Shown piece by piece: positions 1 through 8,740 of a DNA stretch of 64,000 nucleotides. The position numbers were made by a program, and so were the translations under genes. Every line of letters starts with the position of its first letter. Positions within the stretch are counted from its first letter, which is position 1. Origin of the DNA: Priestia megaterium (GTDB taxonomy: Bacteria; Bacillota; Bacilli; Bacillales; Bacillaceae_H); the NCBI RefSeq assembly GCF_023824195.1, contig NZ_CP085442.1, forward strand, positions 4,983,501-5,047,500. The letters run 5' to 3'. The notes beneath the pieces were generated by a model. The model saw nothing but the letters and a program-made list of their open reading frames with translations. It was not told the origin of the DNA and did not search any database.

Positions 1-571
1 CGTCATGAATCTCTCTTGACAAACGTTTCCGTTCCTCTTCCTGAGCTTCAATAATCCGAAAGCCAAAATACTCTTTTTGAATAGCATCTTCTACTATTTC
101 CCCTACTTGTTTTAAATCACTTGTTAAATAATTTAACACAACGGAAATTTGACCTACTAGGTGATCTGCACGTTTAATCGTTTCTTCCAATGTAAGCAAG
201 CGTCTTTCTAGTTCATCTCGACGATTACGCAGCTGATATTCGCTTTGCTGATTCATCAGCAGCTTGGTTTGTAATTCGTGTGCTTTTTCATAAGCGTCTT
301 TTACTTCAGGCTCTGAATAAATTTGAAAATGTCGGCTCACATCAGACAAACGCTTTCGAGCCAACCTTGCCTGAGTTTCCAATTTATCGCCTTGCTCTAT
401 CGTCTCAAGAACTTTTCCTTTTAACACTTCTAACTCTTCTTTAATTTGCTGATATTCTTGTCTGGCATCTTCAGAAAGGCGATAGACTTCATTTTTACTA
501 TCTCCCACTGTGCCAATAATCTTCTCAAAAATTTCATCAAGTGCCTTGCTTGTTAATTTATGTTTCGACAT
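1..571 (-). CDS. degS: Sensor histidine kinase DegS, N-terminal part (cut by window edge)
   Basis: Reading the minus strand from an ATG at 571 gives about 190 residues beginning MSKHKLTSKALDEIF. A long helical signal-sensor region follows, then the start of the HisKA_3 phosphoacceptor segment (RKRLSREIHD, with the phosphorylated His just before the edge). There is no membrane segment, as expected for the cytoplasmic kinase DegS. DegS phosphorylates DegU and controls degradative enzymes, motility and competence. A GGGGTGAG ribosome site precedes the ATG. The ATP-binding domain and degU should lie beyond the left edge. The neighbour yvyE is divergent, as in B. subtilis. Identification is confident from the coiled-coil and H-box sequence plus gene order. 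Confidence 0.9.
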   Translation of the reverse strand, partial: MSKHKLTSKALDEIFEKIIGTVGDSKNEVYRLSEDARQEYQQIKEELEVLKGKVLETIEQGDKLETQARLARKRLSDVSRHFQIYSEPEVKDAYEKAHELQTKLLMNQQSEYQLRNRRDELERRLLTLEETIKRADHLVGQISVVLNYLTSDLKQVGEIVEDAIQKEYFGFRIIEAQEEERKRLSREIHD

Positions 572-1010
572 TTACTCACCCCAAACTATACTCACATTCG
601 GAGAAATGTCTATACGTTCATGCTATATATAGTATTCGTATGACCTATCTGAATTGTGAGGATAAGATCCATATTTTCTCCCTATCTGACTTTTTATATC
701 CAAAAAGTAACGGTTGTTTTTAGTACCCTCAAACTCGACATCAATCAACGCTTGACTCGCGTTATTTGAATAGATTACCATTTACGCTCACTCTTCAACA
801 GTGACTAACTTCCTGTTTAAACCATTTCATTATTTAGCTATACAAGCCTGCACACTCTTTTATTATAACGTATATTCTGTATGGCTTGTTTAAGTGATGT
901 TGAATTTGATTAATTGATGTCTTTTCATAAACATTTTATACTAATAGCAAGTAAACAGTACGTAAATACCCGTTTTTCTTCTATTTATAACGCTAAGGAG
1001 GATTTTTTGA
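572..1010. other. Intergenic region between divergent degS and yvyE
   Basis: This is a 439-base AT-rich divergent gap that should hold the promoters of degS (minus) and yvyE (plus). I see no convincing coding ORF: the short open frame starting at 541 overlaps the degS start and has no ribosome site. I could not assign a clear -35/-10 pair. An AAGGAGG site at 995-1001 serves yvyE. Confidence 0.5.
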
Positions 1011-1646
1011 TTGTTATCACAATATTATACCGTAAAACAAGAAGGTTCACATGAAATCACTATTCAAAAATCTAGATTCATTTGTCATATGAAACGTGTA
1101 ACAACTGAGGAAGAAGCTCAGCAATTTATTCAAGACATTAAAAAACAGCACTGGAATGCTACTCATAACTGTTCAGCTTACCTAATTGGAGAACGAGATC
1201 AATTTCAAAAAGCAAACGATGATGGAGAACCAAGTGGAACAGCAGGCGTACCAATGTTAGAAGTGCTTAAAAAGAGAGGCTTAAAAGATACAGTGGTCGT
1301 CGTTACGCGCTATTTCGGAGGCATTAAATTGGGCGCAGGTGGCTTGGTACGCGCGTATGGAAAATCCGTTTCCGAAGCGTTAAATGAACTAGGTACAGTC
1401 AAACGAACTCTCATGGCGGTTATGCATACAACCGTCGACTATACATGGCTTGGAAAATTAGAAAATGAGCTTCGCAGTTCCGTTTATCTATTAAAAGAAA
1501 TCCACTACGCAGATATGGTAGAGATTGAAACATTTGTAGAGGAAGCTCAAACAGAAGCATTTACTGAATGGATGACCGAGCTAACAAACGGCCAAGCAGA
1601 TATTCGAGCAGGTGAGACGACCTATTTAGAAGAAGATGTAGAATGA
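1011..1646 (+). CDS. yvyE: YvyE, YigZ/IMPACT family protein
   Basis: 211 residues with the UPF0029/IMPACT N-terminal domain. The conserved DDGEPSGTAG motif is at about residues 72-81 and TRYFGGIKLGAGGLVRAYG follows at about 100-118. A C-terminal YigZ-type domain completes the protein. The family is linked to translation regulation (the eukaryotic IMPACT relatives), but the bacterial role is not settled. The start is the TTG at 1011 because AAGGAGG sits about nine bases upstream and no in-frame ATG competes. It lies divergent to degS and upstream of the LCP gene, the same order as degS-yvyE-yvhJ-tagO in B. subtilis. Confidence 0.9.
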   Translation: MLSQYYTVKQEGSHEITIQKSRFICHMKRVTTEEEAQQFIQDIKKQHWNATHNCSAYLIGERDQFQKANDDGEPSGTAGVPMLEVLKKRGLKDTVVVVTRYFGGIKLGAGGLVRAYGKSVSEALNELGTVKRTLMAVMHTTVDYTWLGKLENELRSSVYLLKEIHYADMVEIETFVEEAQTEAFTEWMTELTNGQADIRAGETTYLEEDVE

Positions 1647-1842
1647 ATTATTTACTCTTATTAAAAAACATTGTACAATTGATAAATAGCGCAACTATTC
1701 TGATGGTTGCGCTACTTGTCAATGAGTAAAAAACCTCGTACAGATGCATAGCTTTGACGAGTTTGATTCATACATTCCAATTTATAACACATACTAAGTG
1801 TCACAATAAGTGTTCGAATATACGAATAAAAGGAGAAACCGT

Positions 1843-2841
1843 ATGGCTCAATATAGACGTTTTCAAAAAAGAGTAAACAAACGGAAAAGAAAACGAAGGC
1901 TTTTTACATTTTTTCTGTTACCTATCCTTATTTTAGGGCTTTCTGCAACCGCTTATGGCTCTTATTTATTTGTTAAAGCTAAAACAGTAGCTTCTGATTC
2001 TTATGAAGGACTCGGAGATCGCGATAATTCTCCTATGCGTGATCGTAAAATCGATCCCAAAAAAGATGATATATCCATTTTATTTATGGGCGTAGATGAT
2101 AGTGAAACCAGGAAATTCGGAAAATCAGCCCGTACAGATGCTTTAATTTTGGCGACCTTTAACGAAACAAATAAAACCGTAAAGCTTGTAAGCATACCTC
2201 GAGATTCGCGGGTTTATATACCTGAAGTGAACAAAAAAGATAAAATTACTCATGCCCATGCTTACGGAGGTCCAAAAGCAACTGTAGAAACGGTAGAACA
2301 GCTGTTTAATGTCCCTGTTGATTACTATGTTAAAGTGAATTTTAAAGCTTTCACAGACATTGTAGACTCACTTGGGGGAATCGATTTTGATGTACCTTAT
2401 GCGATGAGTGAAAAGGACTCAAAAGATCGTCATAATGCTATTGTCTTAAAACCAGGAAATCAACATTTAAATGGCGAAGAAGCGTTAGCTGTTGCTCGAA
2501 CACGAAAACAAGACAACGATATTGAGCGAGGAAAAAGACAACAGCAGTTGATTGAAGCCATGATTAAAAAAGCTGCTTCCATTGGATCACTAAATAAATA
2601 TGGAAATCTTATCGAAGCTGTTGGCGATAATATGAAAACGAATTTAATGTTCGGTGAAATGCTTTCGTTTTATGATTATGCTTCGAAAAAAGTAGACATC
2701 GAAACCATTAACTTAGACGGTAGCGATGAAAAAATTAACGGCGTTTACTACTTCAAACTAGACAATGATTCAGTGGAAAAAGTAAGTGAAAAGCTCCGCA
2801 AGCATTTAGGCATTGAATCAACTTCAGATACAACAGAATAA
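1843..2841 (+). CDS. tagV: LytR-CpsA-Psr (LCP) family wall-polymer ligase, TagV-like
   Basis: 332 residues from the ATG at 1843. This start is preferred over an in-frame GTG at 1810 because AAAGGAG lies just upstream of the ATG. A very basic cytoplasmic N-terminus (KRVNKRKRKRR) is followed by one membrane helix at about residues 25-45. The LCP domain then shows FMGVDDSE, ARTDALILATFN, SIPRDSRV and the Arg-rich VARTRKQDNDIERGKRQQQ segment that binds the polyprenyl-pyrophosphate substrate. LCP enzymes move teichoic acid or other glycans from the undecaprenyl carrier to peptidoglycan outside the membrane. Position between yvyE and tagO matches yvhJ/tagV. The exact paralogue (TagT/U/V) is inferred from synteny. 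Confidence 0.88.
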   Translation: MAQYRRFQKRVNKRKRKRRLFTFFLLPILILGLSATAYGSYLFVKAKTVASDSYEGLGDRDNSPMRDRKIDPKKDDISILFMGVDDSETRKFGKSARTDALILATFNETNKTVKLVSIPRDSRVYIPEVNKKDKITHAHAYGGPKATVETVEQLFNVPVDYYVKVNFKAFTDIVDSLGGIDFDVPYAMSEKDSKDRHNAIVLKPGNQHLNGEEALAVARTRKQDNDIERGKRQQQLIEAMIKKAASIGSLNKYGNLIEAVGDNMKTNLMFGEMLSFYDYASKKVDIETINLDGSDEKINGVYYFKLDNDSVEKVSEKLRKHLGIESTSDTTE

Positions 2842-2880
2842 TTAAAAAGACCTCTTGGATATCCAAGAGGTCTTTTTAAT
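2841..2880. terminator. Bidirectional terminator shared by tagV and tagO
   Basis: This is a perfect 40-base palindrome made of two 20-base halves. Its core is AAAAAGACCTCTTGGAT and its complement, giving a GC-containing stem flanked by A and T tracts on both strands. It begins at the last base of the tagV stop codon and ends at the last base of the tagO stop codon, so one hairpin serves two convergent genes. Confidence 0.9.
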
Positions 2881-3932
2881 TAATTTTTTAAACGAAGTCC
2901 ACGAACCATGTTAAGAATTGGCCTGTATGTCTTATCAACTAGTCCTATCTTTTCAACGATAATTTCAATCGCTACAAGGAGGATAGCTAGTACAAGAAAA
3001 GACCCCCACATTGTTTGTACCTTTGAGAAGATAACTGCCGCTAAACCAAATATCGCACTCATTCCATAAATAATTAAAACCGTTTGTCTATGGCTGTACC
3101 CTAAGCGCAACAAGCAATGATGCAAATGAGATTTATCAGGAGCCGATAGCGGTTGATTTTTTACGATTCGGCGAATAATAGCAAAGAACGTGTCTGAAAT
3201 TGGTACTCCTAAAATAATAACTGGAACAATGAAGGAAATAACCGCTACATTTTTAAATCCTAACAGAGACAATACAGAAATCATATAGCCTAAAAATAGT
3301 GCTCCTGTATCGCCCATGAAAATCTTAGCGGGGTGAAAGTTGTAAAACAAAAATCCGAGCGTACTTCCCAATACGATGAAACCCATGCTTGTCACAAACA
3401 CATTGCCCATCATAATAGCCATACCCGAGATGGTAATCAATACAATAGAGGAAACGCCGGCAGCTAATCCATCCAATCCATCAATTAAATTAATAGCATT
3501 GGTAATTCCTACAATCCATAATACCGTAATTGGAATGCTTAACATTCCGAATTCTAATTTTCCGCCAAACGGCAAGTTAATGAAGTCAATTTGGACTCCA
3601 CCGTATACAACAACAATTAATGTCGCTACTAGCTGACCGCCTAATTTGATTTTAGCGGATAGCTCAATCATATCATCTAAGACACCAGTAATGATGATAA
3701 TGATGCTTCCGATTAAAATCGGCAGCGCATATTTACTGTCAGGCTGTAAAACGAGGTATCCAATAAGAAAACTAAAAAATATCGCCAAACCTCCAAGGCG
3801 AGGCATAATTTTTTGATGAACTTTTCGTTGATTTGGTTTATCCGTTGCACCTATTTTAAACGCCAGCTTCTTAACCAGCGGAGTGATCAGAATAGATGTA
3901 ATAAAACAAATAAACAAGGTCAAATATAGCAT
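2880..3932 (-). CDS. tagO: Undecaprenyl-phosphate GlcNAc-1-phosphate transferase TagO
   Basis: 350 residues starting at MLYLTLFICFITS. The ATG at 3932 has GAGGAGGG five bases upstream; an upstream in-frame extension to 3983 lacks this. The protein has about ten to eleven membrane helices and the MraY/WecA family motifs: DDMIELSAKIKLGGQ in the first cytoplasmic loop, NAINLIDGLDGLAAG, NFHPAKIFMGDTGALFLG and the His-rich APDKSHLHHCLLRLG loop. It transfers GlcNAc-1-P from UDP-GlcNAc to undecaprenyl phosphate, the first step of wall teichoic acid and related linkage units. It ends at the shared terminator with tagV. The family call is very secure, and synteny supports TagO. Confidence 0.95.
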   Translation of the reverse strand: MLYLTLFICFITSILITPLVKKLAFKIGATDKPNQRKVHQKIMPRLGGLAIFFSFLIGYLVLQPDSKYALPILIGSIIIIITGVLDDMIELSAKIKLGGQLVATLIVVVYGGVQIDFINLPFGGKLEFGMLSIPITVLWIVGITNAINLIDGLDGLAAGVSSIVLITISGMAIMMGNVFVTSMGFIVLGSTLGFLFYNFHPAKIFMGDTGALFLGYMISVLSLLGFKNVAVISFIVPVIILGVPISDTFFAIIRRIVKNQPLSAPDKSHLHHCLLRLGYSHRQTVLIIYGMSAIFGLAAVIFSKVQTMWGSFLVLAILLVAIEIIVEKIGLVDKTYRPILNMVRGLRLKN

Positions 3933-4480
3933 GGAGACCCTCCTCAGGTTTATGTTAACCAAAACCATAAAAAATGTATCCAACTTTATATAATTGGATA
4001 GTATTTCAAATTGCGTATAACAATAATTACTTACTTATTCCCAAAATGGATTATATCACAATGATTCTACTACTTAAATAGAAATTTATTCTCAAAAATT
4101 AGCACATTTACAAACTATTAATAGAAAAGAACTGTATTTTTTGGTGTATAAACAGCTGATTTACTTTATTCTTATGTGGTTATTTTATGTAGAACATTTT
4201 CTTTACTATATTTTATTAAAATATAAGCAAACTCCCCCCTTTTCGTCTAATTTATTCGTCATCTCTAACTCTTTTTCCTTTTTATTAAGCATATTTAAAC
4301 CTTTATTTTTATTTCACATGGCCCCACTCATTATATGAACAAACTTTTGACCTATGCATATCCACTACTTCAAACAACATTCACTGAATCGTTGTCCTTA
4401 TCTTATATCATTTAAAAGTTAAAATATAGTGAAATGGACAGAGATAAAATCAAACAAAAAAAGGAATTTTATCAAAAAAA
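3933..4480. other. Intergenic region between divergent tagO and yuaF
   Basis: A 548-base AT-rich gap. The left part should hold the tagO promoter: an imperfect inverted repeat ATCCAA/TTGGAT lies just upstream of the tagO start near 3977-3999. The right part leads into the SigW-type promoter of yuaF. A plus-strand open frame at 4141-4338 has no ribosome site and a hydrophobic AT-driven composition, so it is not called. Confidence 0.5.
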
Positions 4481-4507
4481 TGAAACTTTTTTTCGATACG
4501 GTTCGTA
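4481..4507 (+). promoter_or_regulatory. Probable SigW promoter of yuaF-floT
   Basis: TGAAAC at 4481-4486, a 17-base spacer rich in T, and CGTA at 4504-4507 match the ECF sigma-W consensus (TGAAAC-N16/17-CGTA). The next gene is the NfeD/flotillin pair, whose B. subtilis counterpart is a known SigW operon. Expected inducers are cell-envelope stress and membrane-active agents. Motif plus context make this strong, though no transcript data are available here. Confidence 0.75.
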
Positions 4508-4562
4508 ATACATAGTAGAAACAGCATCAATCATCTTACATAAAGGGGGTGTTGAATGAACT

Positions 4563-5096
4563 ATGTTCGGTCTATCTGTTCAAACAGTGTATTTGTATGG
4601 ATTAATTATCTGCGGAAGCCTCACCTTCTTATACATTTTATTTAGCGATTTGTTAGATGGATTATCTGAAGCGATACCTTTTTTTAACCCCACTCTTCTT
4701 TTTTCTTTTTTAACATTCTTTAGTGCCAGTGGATATTTGTTCGCCTATACGTCATTGCAAAATTATTGGATTATTTCGATTTCCGCTCTTATTGCCCTTC
4801 TACTCGTTATTTTGCTCAACGTTTTCGTATTGATTCCTTTATCATCGGCTGAAGAGTCTCTTGCTTTTACTGAAGATTCGTTAAAAGGAAGACTTGGTAC
4901 CATTATTACTTCTGTTCCTGCAGATGGTTATGGAGAAGTATTTATCGAAGGGGTTAGCGGCACTATCTCCAAACCCGCTGCCAGCTTTAAAAACACTGCT
5001 ATACCTTTAGGCAGCAAAGTGCTTGTGGTAGATATACAAAGGGGCAACGCACTCGTTGTGATTTATGAAGAAGTTATGACCAATCACTCATTATAA
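4563..5096 (+). CDS. yuaF: NfeD-like membrane protein YuaF
   Basis: 177 residues with about three hydrophobic segments in the first 105 residues. A C-terminal OB-fold-like NfeD domain follows, with short beta strands such as GRLGTIITSVP, GYGEVFIEGVSG and GSKVLVVDIQRGNALVVIYEE. NfeD proteins accompany flotillins or SPFH proteins in membrane microdomains. The chosen ATG at 4563 has AAGGGGGT about 13 bases upstream. An ATG at 4556 is in another frame and closes quickly. The flotillin gene starts 20 bases downstream and both follow a SigW-type promoter. Confidence 0.85.
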   Translation: MFGLSVQTVYLYGLIICGSLTFLYILFSDLLDGLSEAIPFFNPTLLFSFLTFFSASGYLFAYTSLQNYWIISISALIALLLVILLNVFVLIPLSSAEESLAFTEDSLKGRLGTIITSVPADGYGEVFIEGVSGTISKPAASFKNTAIPLGSKVLVVDIQRGNALVVIYEEVMTNHSL

Positions 5097-5116
5097 ATAG
5101 TATTAGGGGGAGTTTT

Positions 5117-6646
5117 ATGTTTTCAACACCTATATTAGTTGTCGTTGGAATTGTTGTTTTTTTATTAATAGCGCTGATTGCCGTATTTATTACAAAATAC
5201 CGTACAGCAGGTCCAGATGAAGCGTTAATTGTAACAGGAAGCTATCTGGGAAATAAAAACGTGCACGTCGATGAATCCGGAAACCGCATTAAAATTGTTC
5301 GCGGCGGCGGTACGTTTGTGCTGCCAGTTTTTCAGCAGGCTGAGCCTCTGAGCTTGCTATCAAGCAAACTGGAAGTATCTACACCTGAAGTATATACAGA
5401 ACAAGGTGTTCCTGTTATGGCTGATGGGGTATCAATCATTAAAATTGGAGGTTCTATTTCAGAAATTGCAACGGCCGCTGAGCAGTTTTTAGGCAAAGCA
5501 AAAGAAGATCGTGAAACCGAAGCTAGAGAGGTCTTAGAAGGTCACCTTCGCTCGATTCTTGGTTCTATGACGGTAGAAGAAATTTATAAAAACCGTGAAA
5601 AATTTTCTCAAGAAGTACAGCGCGTAGCTTCACAAGATCTGGCTAAAATGGGGTTAATTATTGTATCGTTTACAATTAAAGACGTTCGGGATAAGAACGG
5701 CTATCTAGAATCTCTAGGGAAACCTCGTATTGCTCAAGTTAAGCGAGATGCTGACATTGCAACAGCGGAAGCTGAAAAAGAAACAAGAATCAAGCGTGCT
5801 GAGGCTCATAAAGATGCCCAAAAAGCAGAGCTTGAGCGAAATACGGAAATCGCGGAAGCTGAAAAAATGAATCAGTTAAAAACCGCTGAATATCGTCGTG
5901 AACAAGATATTGCCAAAGCTCGTGCTGACCAAGCATATGATCTAGAAACAGCTCGCGCGAAACAAGATGTAACAGAACAAGAAATGCAAATCCGCATTAT
6001 TGAACGTCAGAAACAAATTGAATTAGAAGAAAAAGAAATTCTTCGTCGTGAGCGTCAATACGATTCTGAAGTAAAAAAGAAAGCAGATGCAGATCGTTAC
6101 TCTGTTGAGCAATCCGCAGAAGCTGAAAAAGCAAAACAGCTTGCTGAAGCAGACGCCAACAAATATCGAATTGAAGCAATGGCTAAAGCTGAAGCTGAAC
6201 GCGTTCGAATTGATGGCTTAGCAAAGGCTGAAGCTCAGCGTGCCCAAGGTGAATCTGAAGCTGAGATTATCCGCTTAAAAGGTTTAGCTGAAGCAGAAGC
6301 TAAACAAAAAGTAGCTGAAGCATTCGAGCAGTTCGGTCAAGCGGCTATTTTAGATATGATTATCAAGATGCTTCCTGAATATGCAAAACAAGTTGCAAGT
6401 CCTTTAGCAAATATCGACAAAATTACGGTTGTGGATACAGGAAGCAATGGTGAAAACAGCGGAGCTAATAAAGTGACTGGCTATGCAACAAACTTAATGT
6501 CTTCTCTTCAAGAATCGCTGAAAGCATCCTCAGGTATAGATGTGAAGGAATTGATTGAGAACTTTTCTGGAAAAGGAAATGTGCGACAAAGCTTGCACGA
6601 ACTAACGGATGAAATCAAGCAACAAAACAAGAAAGAAGATATCTAA
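5117..6646 (+). CDS. floT: Flotillin FloT
   Basis: 509 residues. A membrane-anchoring hydrophobic segment at about residues 5-27 is followed by an SPFH/PHB domain to about residue 210. Next comes a long heptad-rich coiled coil dense in Ala, Glu and Lys (repeated AEAEK/AKAEA units, about 210-400), the hallmark of flotillins. The tail includes the LDMIIKMLPEYAKQVASPLANIDKITVVD flotillin C-terminal region. FloT scaffolds functional membrane microdomains and works with the NfeD partner encoded just upstream. The start has an AGGGGGAG site. The operon ends at the terminator at 6652-6682. Confidence 0.94.
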   Translation: MFSTPILVVVGIVVFLLIALIAVFITKYRTAGPDEALIVTGSYLGNKNVHVDESGNRIKIVRGGGTFVLPVFQQAEPLSLLSSKLEVSTPEVYTEQGVPVMADGVSIIKIGGSISEIATAAEQFLGKAKEDRETEAREVLEGHLRSILGSMTVEEIYKNREKFSQEVQRVASQDLAKMGLIIVSFTIKDVRDKNGYLESLGKPRIAQVKRDADIATAEAEKETRIKRAEAHKDAQKAELERNTEIAEAEKMNQLKTAEYRREQDIAKARADQAYDLETARAKQDVTEQEMQIRIIERQKQIELEEKEILRRERQYDSEVKKKADADRYSVEQSAEAEKAKQLAEADANKYRIEAMAKAEAERVRIDGLAKAEAQRAQGESEAEIIRLKGLAEAEAKQKVAEAFEQFGQAAILDMIIKMLPEYAKQVASPLANIDKITVVDTGSNGENSGANKVTGYATNLMSSLQESLKASSGIDVKELIENFSGKGNVRQSLHELTDEIKQQNKKEDI

Positions 6647-6651
6647 AAATA

Positions 6652-6682
6652 AAAAGCATGCGGATATAATCCGCATGCTTTT
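6652..6682. terminator. Bidirectional terminator between floT and tagA
   Basis: AAAAGCATGCGGAT pairs perfectly with ATCCGCATGCTTTT across a three-base loop, giving a 14-bp stem. T tracts lie on both strands. It abuts the tagA stop codon and serves the convergent floT and tagA genes. Confidence 0.9.
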
Positions 6683-7390
6683 TTAACCTCTTAACACTCG
6701 AAGAAGAAACCTAGGTAATTCTAACTGACGCTTCCATCTCCATGGTTCTTTTAACAGTCGATAAAGCCACTCTAAACCAAACTTTTGAAAAACAGCAGGT
6801 GCTCGGTTCAATCGTCCTGAAATAACATCGAACGAGCCCCCTACGCCTTGATAAACAGAAGGATTAAGTTTCTCTTTATGAGCAATAATCCAATTTTCTT
6901 GGGCTGGACTCCCTAAAGCCACAAAAACAATTTCTGCTCCTGAATCATTAATCGTACGTTCAATGACTTCTTCATTTTTTTCATAGCCATTTAATGTTCC
7001 AACAATTAAAATCCCTGGAAACATCTCTTCCAACTTAGCTTTGGCTTCATCTGCAATTCCAGGCTTGGCTCCGTATAAAAAAATTCTTTTACCGTTATTC
7101 GTTGCTTCTTTACACAGCTTCAGCATCATATCAATACCCGTTACACGCTCACGAATACGTCCCTTTTTGAGCTTTGAAGCTAAAATCACACCGATTCCAT
7201 CTGGAATTTGATAAGTCGCCTGATTCAATAGTGACTTCAATTCCCTGTCTTCTTGTGCTTTCATAATTTTTTCAGGGTTGATTGCTACAATAAATGATTT
7301 TCGGCCTTTATCTATATCCTGAAGTAACTTTACCGCTAGCTCATCGTACGTGTCGCTACAAACGTCTATTCCTAAGATGTTTTCCTTCAT
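6683..7390 (-). CDS. tagA: WecG/TagA/CpsF family glycosyltransferase (GT26)
   Basis: 235 residues of the GT26 family. Motifs include VAINPEKIMKAQED, YQIPDGIGVILASKLKKG, RVTGIDMM, FLYGAKPGIADEA, VALGSPAQENWI and the GGSFDVISGRLNRAPAVFQKFGLEWLYRLLKEP C-terminal core (given here as shorter pieces: GGSFDVISG, RAPAVFQK, GLEWLYRL). Family members add ManNAc (TagA) or ManNAcA (WecG) to GlcNAc-PP-undecaprenol, the product of TagO. The next gene upstream in transcription encodes a UDP-ManNAc dehydrogenase, which leaves open whether the donor is ManNAc or ManNAcA. It is a peripheral membrane enzyme with a basic C-terminus. Confidence 0.9.
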   Translation of the reverse strand: MKENILGIDVCSDTYDELAVKLLQDIDKGRKSFIVAINPEKIMKAQEDRELKSLLNQATYQIPDGIGVILASKLKKGRIRERVTGIDMMLKLCKEATNNGKRIFLYGAKPGIADEAKAKLEEMFPGILIVGTLNGYEKNEEVIERTINDSGAEIVFVALGSPAQENWIIAHKEKLNPSVYQGVGGSFDVISGRLNRAPAVFQKFGLEWLYRLLKEPWRWKRQLELPRFLLRVLRG

Positions 7391-7430
7391 TAAATCACCC
7401 GTATGTTGATTTTTTAGTTTTTTACAAACG

Positions 7431-7456
7431 AAAGACAGGCTGTTCAGCCCGTCTTT
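7431..7456 (-). terminator. Hairpin between wecC and tagA, weak terminator
   Basis: AAAGACaGGCTG and CAGCCcGTCTTT form a stem with one internal mismatch and a two-base loop, ending exactly at the wecC stop codon. On the transcribed minus strand the following bases are TTTCGTTTG, so the T tract is weak. It may be a processing or partial-termination hairpin rather than a full stop. Confidence 0.5.
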
Positions 7457-8740
7457 TTATAAAGTAGAAACTTTTGAATCACCAAGTAACACTACGTCAA
7501 AGCCTGCTGCTTTCCATTGATCACGCTGAATGCAGTTTTTCGTATCAAAAATAACTTTTGTACGCATGTGATTTTCAACAGATGATGGAAGAAGCTCTTT
7601 GAACTCATTATGATCTGTTAAAATAAGAATCACATCCGCATGTGCAACAGCTTCATCCAAACTTTGCGTCTGACGTTCGATTTTATTCTCTTTGATATGA
7701 GGATCAAATGCTGTGTAATCAACGCCCAGCTTTTCTAAATGATGAAGTACATCTGTTGATGGACTTTCACGCATATCGTCAATATTCCCTTTAAAAGCTA
7801 AACCTAAAACAGCTACACGTCCATGTTGAATGCCCTTTTCATCTAGTAGGCTTTTCGTTTTCAATGCTGTATATTCAGGCATTGAATCATTTGTATGACG
7901 AGAAAGAGAAATAATTTTTGCCAGTTCTGGCTGAAGCTCCGTTAAGAACCAAGGGTCAACAGCAATACAGTGGCCGCCTACACCAGGACCTGGTAAATGA
8001 ATGTTTACACGTGGATGATAGTTCGCTAACTTAATCGCTTCCCACGCATTTACACCAATTTTTTCACTGATTTTTGCCAGCTCATTTGCAAACGCAATGT
8101 TCACATCACGATATGTGTTTTCGATTACTTTCACCATTTCAGCTGTTGTAGCATCCGTTACGTGAATATTTCCTTTTACAAATGTTTTATAAAGCTCAAC
8201 AGTCAAACGACTAGACTCTTCGTTAATACCACCGACAATACGGTCATTATTTACTAGTTCCTCAAATACTTTTCCTGGAATAACGCGTTCAGGTGAATGA
8301 GAAACAAATAACTCACTGCCTAATTCTAAACCAGTTTCTTTTAGCACAGGTAGCATAACGTCTTCTACTGTACGCGGAGGAACTGTGGATTCTAAAATTA
8401 CTAAATTTCCTTTACGAACGTAAGGAACAATCGATTTTGTCGCTTCTCGAACATAGTTCAAATTTGCCGTTTTATCTTCATTAATTGGTGATGGTACAGC
8501 AATAATAAAAATATCCGCCTCTTCAGCCGTTGTGCCTACCGTGAAGTGGCCGTTGTCAACTGCTGATTCTAAACGTTCTTGTAAGCCGTTTTCTTCTATA
8601 TGAAGTTGCTTATTTTTAATTAATTCTACTGCTTTTTCATTTACGTCGACACCATGTACATATAAGCCGTGATTGGCAAACATAACAGCTGTCGGTAAAC
8701 CTATATATCCTAAACCAACTACACACAATTTCTTTGTCAT
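7457..8740 (-). CDS. wecC: UDP-N-acetyl-D-mannosamine dehydrogenase (WecC type)
   Basis: 427 residues of the UDP-glucose/GDP-mannose dehydrogenase superfamily. The N-terminal Rossmann domain has GLGYIGLPTA at about residues 9-18. The central domain carries ESTVPPRT, SHSPERVIPG and the catalytic-Cys segment GPGVGGHCIAVDPWFL. The C-terminal domain has LGLAFKGNIDDMRESPS. The GLGYIGLP and GGHCIAVDP forms are typical of WecC, which oxidises UDP-ManNAc to UDP-ManNAcA with two NAD+, rather than of UDP-glucose dehydrogenases. MnaA (36740-37891) would provide UDP-ManNAc. An imperfect hairpin at 7431-7456 lies directly after the stop and may end or attenuate transcription before tagA. Specificity is inferred from sequence only. 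Confidence 0.85.
   Translation of the reverse strand: MTKKLCVVGLGYIGLPTAVMFANHGLYVHGVDVNEKAVELIKNKQLHIEENGLQERLESAVDNGHFTVGTTAEEADIFIIAVPSPINEDKTANLNYVREATKSIVPYVRKGNLVILESTVPPRTVEDVMLPVLKETGLELGSELFVSHSPERVIPGKVFEELVNNDRIVGGINEESSRLTVELYKTFVKGNIHVTDATTAEMVKVIENTYRDVNIAFANELAKISEKIGVNAWEAIKLANYHPRVNIHLPGPGVGGHCIAVDPWFLTELQPELAKIISLSRHTNDSMPEYTALKTKSLLDEKGIQHGRVAVLGLAFKGNIDDMRESPSTDVLHHLEKLGVDYTAFDPHIKENKIERQTQSLDEAVAHADVILILTDHNEFKELLPSSVENHMRTKVIFDTKNCIQRDQWKAAGFDVVLLGDSKVSTL

Noticed and set aside
1810..1842. GTG start for the LCP gene 11 codons upstream
   Set aside because: AAAGGAG lies between this GTG and the ATG at 1843, so the ATG is the start.
4141..4338. 65-codon plus-strand open frame, hydrophobic
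   Set aside because: No ribosome site, composition set by AT-rich sequence (runs of Phe, Leu, Ile), and lies in the divergent tagO-yuaF promoter region.
5700..6320. Repeat-like stretch of GAAGC/AAAGC units
   Set aside because: It is the Ala/Glu/Lys coiled-coil of FloT, not a DNA tandem repeat or CRISPR.
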